In this document: one piece after another, positions 58,818 through 64,000 of the stretch
Position numbering within the stretch: position 1 is the stretch's first letter
How the letters are laid out: every line of letters begins with the position of its first letter
Source of the DNA: Paracoccus cavernae
Lineage (GTDB): Bacteria; Pseudomonadota; Alphaproteobacteria; Rhodobacterales; Rhodobacteraceae
NCBI GenBank assembly: GCA_030410095.1
Contig: JAUFRC010000001.1
Coordinates: forward strand, 1,934,501 to 1,998,500
Direction: 5' to 3'
DNA length: 64,000 nucleotides
Notes under the pieces: model-generated
Database searches by the model: none
Seen by the model: the letters and a program-made list of their open reading frames with translations, nothing else
Told to the model about the DNA's origin: nothing
Translations under genes and position numbers: made by a program

Positions 58818-59223
58818 GGTTCCGCCCTTGCTGTTGCGCCGCGCTGCTGTGGCATTAGGGTTAATCCGGCGCCGCATATCGGGCAAGAGCGGGCGCAGCG
58901 GTCCGGCCCGCGCAAAGACCCGCTACTGGCACAAGGGCCGCGCAAAGGTTGCGGCAGAAATCTTGCAAGCTGCGCGGCCGCCACACCGAAAACGGCAAAG
59001 AGAATCGCGGCGGCCCAAGTCGCCACACGGTCGGCCGGGGCGTTTCAACCTTGTGCGGACAGGCCTTGTGCCGACTGCATGCCGTTAGGGAAAGCAAAAC
59101 TGCGGAAATGCCCGCCCGATCATGCATATTAACCTTGTATTCTCACCCATTCATGCCTGCATATGGTTGAGTTCGCCAAGAGCCTCGGCTAGCGTCATCA
59201 TATTCCAAAGCAGAGACTGATTA
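58818..59223. other. Divergent region, thioesterases / MerR regulators
   Basis: 406 bases. A minus-strand frame starting at 59026 reads MATWAAAILFAVFGVAAAQL and then a CPICG pair, but it runs on into the thioesterase in another frame and has no family match that I know, so I do not call it a gene. AT-richer sequence around 59120-59220, with TATTAACC and TGATTA-like stretches, is the likely promoter zone of the first MerR gene. Confidence 0.35.
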
Positions 59224-59623
59224 ATGGTTGAAGACGGTTATATCAGCTTCAAGGACATGTGTGCCCGTTTCGACGTGACCCGAGAACGCTGCGCTATTAC
59301 GAATATATCGAATTGCTGCATCCCAAAAGGTCGGCCGCACCCGTTACTACGGGCCGCGCGAAGTTGCCCGGATGAAGCTGATTCTGCGCGGGCGGCGCTT
59401 TGGTTTCTCGCTCGAAGACATCCGCCAATGGCTGATGATCTACGGCCAGAAGGGCACGGTCGAACAATACCGCGTCTGGATCGAATTGGCCGACCGCCAA
59501 TACGATCTGCTCGCCCAGCAACAGGCCGAGCTCGAGGCGACGATGCGCGAGCTGCACGATCTGCGCGACGGCACGCAAAAGCTGATCGACGAGATGACCG
59601 GCTCCGAAGCGCCCTCGACCTGA
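59224..59623 (+). CDS. MerR-family transcriptional regulator, first of tandem pair, two frame breaks
   Basis: 133 residues after repair. MerR HTH: YISFKDMCARFDVTPRTLRY, then YEYIELLHPKKVGRTRYYGP and MKLILRGRRFGFSLEDIRQW; a C-terminal coiled-coil (LADRQYDLLAQQQAELEATM) for dimerisation, no metal-binding cysteines. Breaks: 59279-59281 (C4 to C3) and 59325-59328 (A5 to A4). It resembles regulators of branched-chain and fatty-acid catabolism (LiuR/PsrA-like position) and lies before an acyl-CoA dehydrogenase. Confidence 0.87.
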
Positions 59624-59841
59624 GGCTCCGGCTTGCCGCCCCGTGCTCCGGCAGGATGGCGGCCCTTCCTGCGCAGCGGGGCCGATGCGCCCCGCACACA
59701 AGCGATCATCTGCCCCGACGGCCGACACGACGGCCCGCGATTGCCGGCACAGAATTGGTGACGCAGCGTTTCCCCTTACGCGCACGTCAACCTAGGATAG
59801 TCTGATATCTCGACAGGGCGCAGTTGGGGGAATGTGCAGCA

Positions 59842-60293
59842 ATGTCCGACAAATCGACCAGTTCCGATCCTGCCGCAACGATGCATGAATCGCTGCCCGA
59901 TCAGATGACGATCCGCGAAATGAGCGAGGCATTCGGCGTCACCGCCCGCGCCTTGCGCTTTACGAGGCGAGCGATCTGATTGCGCCCCTGCGCAAGGGTC
60001 AGGCGCGGCTTTACAGCCGCTCGGATCGCGCGAGGCTCAAGCTGATCCTGCGCGGCAAACGCTTCGGCTTTTCGCTCGTCCAGATCCGCGAGATCCTCGA
60101 GCTCTACAACCCCGCCGACAAGAACATGGCCCAGACCGAAGCCGCACTGGCCACCGCCCGCGACCGGCTTGGCGATATGGAGCTCCAGCTCAGCGAGCTC
60201 GGTCAGGCCATCACCGAATTGCGTCAACAGATCGCGGAGGGCGAGGCATCCCTGCGCCGTCTGCGCGCCACATCTTCCGCAGCCGGCAACTGA
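59842..60293 (+). CDS. MerR-family transcriptional regulator, second of tandem pair, one frame break
   Basis: 150 residues after repair: MTIREMSEAFGVTARALRFY, EASDLIAPLRKGQARLYSRS and LKLILRGKRFGFSLVQIREI, then a long coiled-coil (ARDRLGDMELQLSELGQAIT). Shares the RGxRFGFSLxxIR segment with the first copy, so the two look like an old tandem duplication, about 220 nt apart. The frame breaks at the T3 run 59959-59961 (T4 to T3). The acyl-CoA dehydrogenase starts 27 nt after its stop, suggesting one transcript. Confidence 0.87.
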
Positions 60294-60319
60294 CGCGGCA
60301 GCCCCATTCAGAGGATATC

Positions 60320-62096
60320 ATGACCACATATCTCCCGCCCGTTGAGGATTTCCAGTTCATCCTGCACGACGTTCTGAAGCTGACGGAAAGCGGCCTGCCC
60401 GGCCATGACGAGCTCGATGCGGATTTCACCGCCGCCATTCTGGAGGCCGCAGGCAAAATCTCGGGCGAGATCCTCGCCCCCTGAATGCGGTCGGCGACCG
60501 CGAGGGCTGCCACCTCGAAAACGGTCAGGTGCGCACCCCGAAAGGCTTCGACAAAGCCTTCGCGGCGATGAAGGAAGGCGGCTGGACCGCACTCGATTGC
60601 GCGCCGGAATATGGCGGTCAGGGCCTGCCCTATATCATGGGGCTTGCCGCGGGCGAGATGTTCGTGGCCAACAACATGGCCTTCAACATGTATCAGGGCC
60701 TGACCCACGGCGCCTATTCGGCCATCGCCGCCCATGGCACCGAGGATCAGAAAAACACCTATCTCGCCAAGCTCGCCAGCTGCGACTGGACCGGCACGAT
60801 GAACCTCACCGAGGCCCATGCCGGCACCGATCTGGGCCTGCTGCGCACCAAGGCAGAGCCGCAGGACGACGGCAGCTATCTGATCACCGGACAGAAGATC
60901 TTCATCTCGGCCGGCGATCACGATCTGGCGGAAAACATCATCCACCTCGTCCTTGCCAAAGCTCCGGGCGGCGGCGAGGGCACCAGGGGCATCAGCCTCT
61001 TCATCGTGCCGAAGTTCCTCGTGAATGCCGATGGCTCGCTGGGAGAGCGCAACGCGGTTTCGGTCGGCAATATCGAAGAGAAGATGGGCATCCACGGCAA
61101 TGCCACCTGCGTCATGAACTATGACGGGGCAAAAGGCTGGCTGCTGGGCGATCTCCACAAGGCATGCGCGCCATGTTCACCATGATGAACGAGGCGCGGA
61201 TGGGCGTGGGCCTTCAGGGTTATGCGCTTGCGGCGGGCGCCTATCAAAAGGGCCTCGCCTATGCCAAGGACCGCCTGCAGGGCCGCGCCGTCACCGGCAC
61301 CGAGAACCCGAGCGGCCCCGCCGATCCGCTGATCGTCCATCCCGATATCCGCCGCAGCCTGATGGAGCAGAAAAGCTTCGTCGAAGGCGCCCGCGCACTG
61401 GCCGCATGGGGCGCGCATCTGATCGACCGCAGCCATCTGGCCGATGATCAGGATGCCGAGGGCATGATTTCGCTTCTGACTCCGGTCATCAAGGGCTTCC
61501 TGACCGACAAGGGGTTCGATGCGACGGTTCAGGCCCAACAGATCTTCGGCGGGCACGGCTATATCGAGGAAACCGGCATCTCGCAGTATGTCCGCGACGC
61601 CCGTATCGCAATGATCTACGAGGGCGCCAACGGTGTGCAGGCGCTGGATCTGGTCGGCCGCAAACTCGCCAGCGATGGCGGCAAACATGTCATGGCTTTC
61701 TTCGAGATGGTGAAGAGCTTCATCAAGGAGAACGAAGGCGACGCAACACTCAAGGCCGATTTCCTCGAGCCGTTGAAGGCCGCGTCAAAGGATCTGCAAT
61801 CGGCAGCGATGTATTTCATGCAGACCGGCATGAAGGCCCCCAATGCCGCCCTCGCGGGTTCCTACGACTTCATGCATCTCTTCGGCCATGTCGCGCTTGG
61901 CTTGATGTGGAGCCGCATGGCTGCGACCGCCCAAGCCAAACTGGCGGCAGGCAGCGACAATCCGGCCTTCTACGAGACCAAGCTCGCCACCGGCCGGTTC
62001 TACATGCAGCGCCAGTTGCCTGTCACCGCGACCCATCTGGCGCGCATCATCACCGGCGAAACCAGCGTCATGGCGCTCGATGCCGACCGCTTCTGA
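60320..62096 (+). CDS. Acyl-CoA dehydrogenase with N- and C-terminal extensions (FadE/DmdC-like), two frame breaks
   Basis: Flavin-dependent dehydrogenase of about 592 residues. N-terminal extension [20 protein letters not shown]; core motifs [60 protein letters not shown] and [21 protein letters not shown] with the catalytic Glu region; a C-terminal extra domain. This long class includes beta-oxidation enzymes and the methylmercaptopropionyl-CoA dehydrogenase DmdC. Breaks: 60477-60481 (C6 to C5) and 61161-61162 (G3 to G2). Thiolase downstream supports a fatty-acid role. Confidence 0.9.
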
Positions 62097-62123
62097 CGCG
62101 ATCGGGCGCGGCCGTGCAAGCGG

Positions 62124-62170
62124 CCGCCCTTCCTCGCCTCCGGCGGGGTATTTCGGTGATGAAGAATGAA
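62124..62170 (+). repeat. Possible degenerate third copy of the intergenic repeat
   Basis: GCCTCCGGCGGGGTATTTCG followed by GTGATGAAGAATGAA resembles copies A and B only in the GGGTATTT and ATGAAnAATG elements and lacks the GC-rich hairpin. It sits just behind the acyl-CoA dehydrogenase. The rest of the 290-base gap to the next gene shows nothing I can name. Confidence 0.35.
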
Positions 62171-62385
62171 CTGCTCCGGCCTGCGGCGCGGGATCTTGTC
62201 GGGTCGCGGGCCGGAGCTTTCTCCATCAGCGGTCATCGGCTCCCCAGCCTGTACCGCAAGACCGATCATCGCAGCGATGAATGAAGAAGAGGTTACGGTC
62301 TCGTTCTTCATCATGAAAATACCCATCTTGGTAAACGAAGCAGCCGCGCCTGCCCTGCCGCCCCGAACCAAACAGGAGATCCTTT

Positions 62386-62982
62386 GTGACAGCACAGCTT
62401 TTCTGCTTCGGCGAATCCGGTCATTCCTACAAGGCGGCGCTGACGCTCGAACTGTCGGGCTATGACTGGCAGCCGGTCTATGTCGATTTCTTCAACGGCG
62501 AGGTCCGCGCGAACGCCTATCGCGAGATGAACGAGATGGCCGAAGCGCCGGTCTTCCGCGAGGACGGGCTGACGCTGACGCAATCGGCGGTGATCCAGCT
62601 GCATGTTGCCGAGAAGACGGGAAAGTTTCTCGACGGCGACCGCAACGAGATTTTGCGCTGGCTGTTTTGGGACAACCACAAACTCTCGAGCGCGATCGGC
62701 TCGACCCGTTTCCTGATGAACTTCATTCCCGAAGGCAAACGCCCGCTCGAGGTGATCGCCTTCCAGCAGGCGCGTCTGAAATCGGCCTACAAGCTTCTGG
62801 ACGGCCATCTTTCGGGGCGCGACTGGATTGCCGGTGACGCTGCGACCATCGCCGACTTCACCTGCTGCGGCTATCTTTACTATCCTGAACCATTCGGCTT
62901 CGATCGTGCCGAATGGCCTCATATCTCGGCATGGCTCGAGCGGATCGCCTCGCTGCCCGGCTGGAAGCACCCTATGATCTGA
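62386..62982 (+). CDS. Glutathione S-transferase family protein
   Basis: 198 residues, intact, from GTG 62386 (CAGGAGA before it). The N-terminal thioredoxin-like domain has LFCFGESGHSYKAALTLELS (active Ser/Cys region) and EAPVFREDGLTLTQSAVIQL with the glutathione-contact Q-S pair; the C-terminal helical domain has DGHLSGRDWIAGDAATIADF. Such a gene often sits in the same fatty-acid cluster in Rhodobacterales; substrate unknown. Confidence 0.87.
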   Translation: MTAQLFCFGESGHSYKAALTLELSGYDWQPVYVDFFNGEVRANAYREMNEMAEAPVFREDGLTLTQSAVIQLHVAEKTGKFLDGDRNEILRWLFWDNHKLSSAIGSTRFLMNFIPEGKRPLEVIAFQQARLKSAYKLLDGHLSGRDWIAGDAATIADFTCCGYLYYPEPFGFDRAEWPHISAWLERIASLPGWKHPMI

Positions 62983-63022
62983 TGCCCGGCAATCCCTCCG
63001 ACCGGGCGCCGAAGGAGGACAA

Positions 63023-64000
63023 ATGACCGAAGCCTATATCTATGACGCGGCCCGCACGCCGCGCGGCAAAGGGCGCCCCGACGGCAGCCTGCATGAAGTG
63101 ACCTCGGTCGCCCTTTCGGCGCGGCTTCTCGATGCCGTCAAGGAACGCAACGGCCTCGAAGGCCATGCCGTCGAGGATGTGATCTGGGGCAATGCGACCC
63201 AGGTGATGGAACAGGGCGGCTGTCTGGCGCGCTCGGCCGTTCTGGCCTCGCAGCTCGACGAATCGATCCCCGGCCTCTCGATCAACCGCTTCTGCGCCAG
63301 CGGCATGGAGGCGATGAACCTTGCCGCCAACCAGATCCGCGGCGGATCGGGCGAGGCCTATATCGCGGGCGGCGTCGAGATGATGAGCCGCGTCGCCATG
63401 GGCAGCGACGGTGCCGCGATCGCGGTCGATCCGGCGCTGACCTTCAAGACCTATTTCGTGCCGCAAGGCATCTCGGCGGACATCATCGCGACCCAATACG
63501 GTTTCTCGCGCGAGGATGCCGATGCGCTAGCCGTCGAAAGCCAGCGCCGCGCCGCCATCGCGATCAGCGAGGGGCGTTTTGCGAAATCGATCGTTCCGGT
63601 CCGCGACCAGAACGGCTTGATCATCCTTGATCACGACGAATTCCCGCGCCCCAATACCACGATGGAATCGCTTGGCGCGCTCAAGCCCAGCTTCAAGGAT
63701 ATGGGCGAGATGATGCCCGGATTCGACAAGGTGGCGATGCTGAAATATCCGCATCTGAGCGCCATCAACCACATCCACCACGCCGGCAACTCGTCGGGGA
63801 TCGTCGACGGTGCGGCGGCTGTTCTGATCGGCAACCGCGAGTTCGGCGAGAAGCACGGCCTCAAGCCGCGCGCCCGCATCCGCGACACCGCGAAGATCGG
63901 CACCGATCCGACCATCATGCTGACCGGCCCCGTCCCCGTGACCGAGAAAATCCTGTGCGAAAGCGGCCTTTCGATCGGCGACATCGACCTTTTCGAGGTC
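63023..64000 (+). CDS. Acetyl-CoA C-acyltransferase (FadA-type thiolase), 3' end outside window
   Basis: Thiolase for the last step of beta-oxidation. 326 residues are present, frame unbroken. The acylated Cys is in LSINRFCASGMEAMNLAANQ; GVEMMSRVAMGSDG and INHIHHAGNSSGIVDGAAAV (with the conserved N-x-G-S motif region) follow. The catalytic C-terminal His and Cys lie past base 64000. GAAGGAGG is an ideal ribosome site before ATG 63023. Context with an acyl-CoA dehydrogenase upstream suggests fatty-acid degradation rather than polyhydroxybutyrate synthesis. Confidence 0.94.
   Translation, partial: MTEAYIYDAARTPRGKGRPDGSLHEVTSVALSARLLDAVKERNGLEGHAVEDVIWGNATQVMEQGGCLARSAVLASQLDESIPGLSINRFCASGMEAMNLAANQIRGGSGEAYIAGGVEMMSRVAMGSDGAAIAVDPALTFKTYFVPQGISADIIATQYGFSREDADALAVESQRRAAIAISEGRFAKSIVPVRDQNGLIILDHDEFPRPNTTMESLGALKPSFKDMGEMMPGFDKVAMLKYPHLSAINHIHHAGNSSGIVDGAAAVLIGNREFGEKHGLKPRARIRDTAKIGTDPTIMLTGPVPVTEKILCESGLSIGDIDLFEV

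Noticed and set aside
58861..59026. Minus-strand frame with a hydrophobic start and a CPICG pair
   Set aside because: It has no own stop before overlapping the thioesterase gene in another frame and no recognisable homology; listed only as part of the intergenic region.
1..64000. Mass pseudogene formation in a genome under reduction
   Set aside because: The broken set includes dnaA, dnaN, ftsA, murB, murC, murG and other essential genes, the breaks are all base losses in short runs, and protein sequence on both sides is fully conserved.

Overview
The window looks like a chromosomal segment of a Rhodobacterales alphaproteobacterium (Paracoccus/Rhodobacter-like). The evidence is the high GC content, a permuted two-piece tmRNA gene with tag ANDNRAPVALAA, ChpT of the CckA-ChpT-CtrA phosphorelay, a probable methylsuccinyl-CoA dehydrogenase, the F1-ATPase zeta subunit, the FdsGBACD formate dehydrogenase, ornithine-lipid genes olsB-olsA, and the HprK-RapZ-EIIA-HPr regulatory PTS. 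It is core chromosome. I see no insertion sequence, prophage, CRISPR array, tRNA or rRNA, and no convincing previously undescribed system.

The strongest signal is technical. About 39 of roughly 65 protein genes, including essential ones (ftsA, ftsQ, murB, murC, murG, dnaA, dnaN, proA, mutM, pckA, ptsH), are broken by single-base, rarely two-base, losses, about 84 in total. Replacing the lost bases restores a full-length family protein in every case I resolved, and restored gene lengths are multiples of three. Most losses are one base from a G, C, A or T run. At least nine are the loss of one T from GATTCG, which contains GANTC, the CcrM methylation site. I read these as sequencing or consensus errors, not pseudogenes, and annotate such genes as CDS with the break positions given.

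Layout. 1-8253 (minus): division and cell-wall cluster ftsW-murG-murC-DUF2484-small membrane protein-murB-ddl-ftsQ-ftsA, running off the left edge. 8646-13910 (plus): P-loop ATPase-metA-ppk2, an orphan polyamine-type binding protein and a secreted esterase. 14041-14352: ssrA. 14456-18612: proA, chpT (minus), a DUF3553 gene and olsB-olsA. 18724-23885 (minus): SLC13 transporter, YmdB-type phosphoesterase, ubiB and ubiE. 23962-31570 (plus): mutM, enoyl-CoA hydratase, rpsT, dnaA, dnaN, recF, a VOC protein and recO. 31578-33835 (minus): META lipoprotein and mcd. 34034-38538 (plus): dapE, GNAT, membrane protein, gshA and a membrane-anchored Pro/Ala-rich protein. 38593-41936 (minus): DUF2852 gene with a perfect palindromic operator, tetR, ptsH, EIIA-Man, rapZ, hprK. 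42358-45385 (plus): pckA and an AtoE-type transporter. 45443-54749 (minus): rnr, then fdsD-fdhD-fdsA-fdsB-fdsG and a LysR regulator. 54842-58817: purS-purC (minus), ATPase zeta subunit (plus), a MATE pump and two thioesterases (minus). 59224-64000 (plus): two tandem MerR regulators, acyl-CoA dehydrogenase, GST and a thiolase cut by the right edge.

Functional links: the 59-64 kb block looks like a beta-oxidation cluster with its own regulators. hprK, EIIA and HPr form a regulatory PTS next to pckA, but the ChvG/ChvI two-component genes that lie between pckA and hprK in many alphaproteobacteria are absent here. The fds genes encode a complete NAD-linked molybdenum formate dehydrogenase with its maturation factor.
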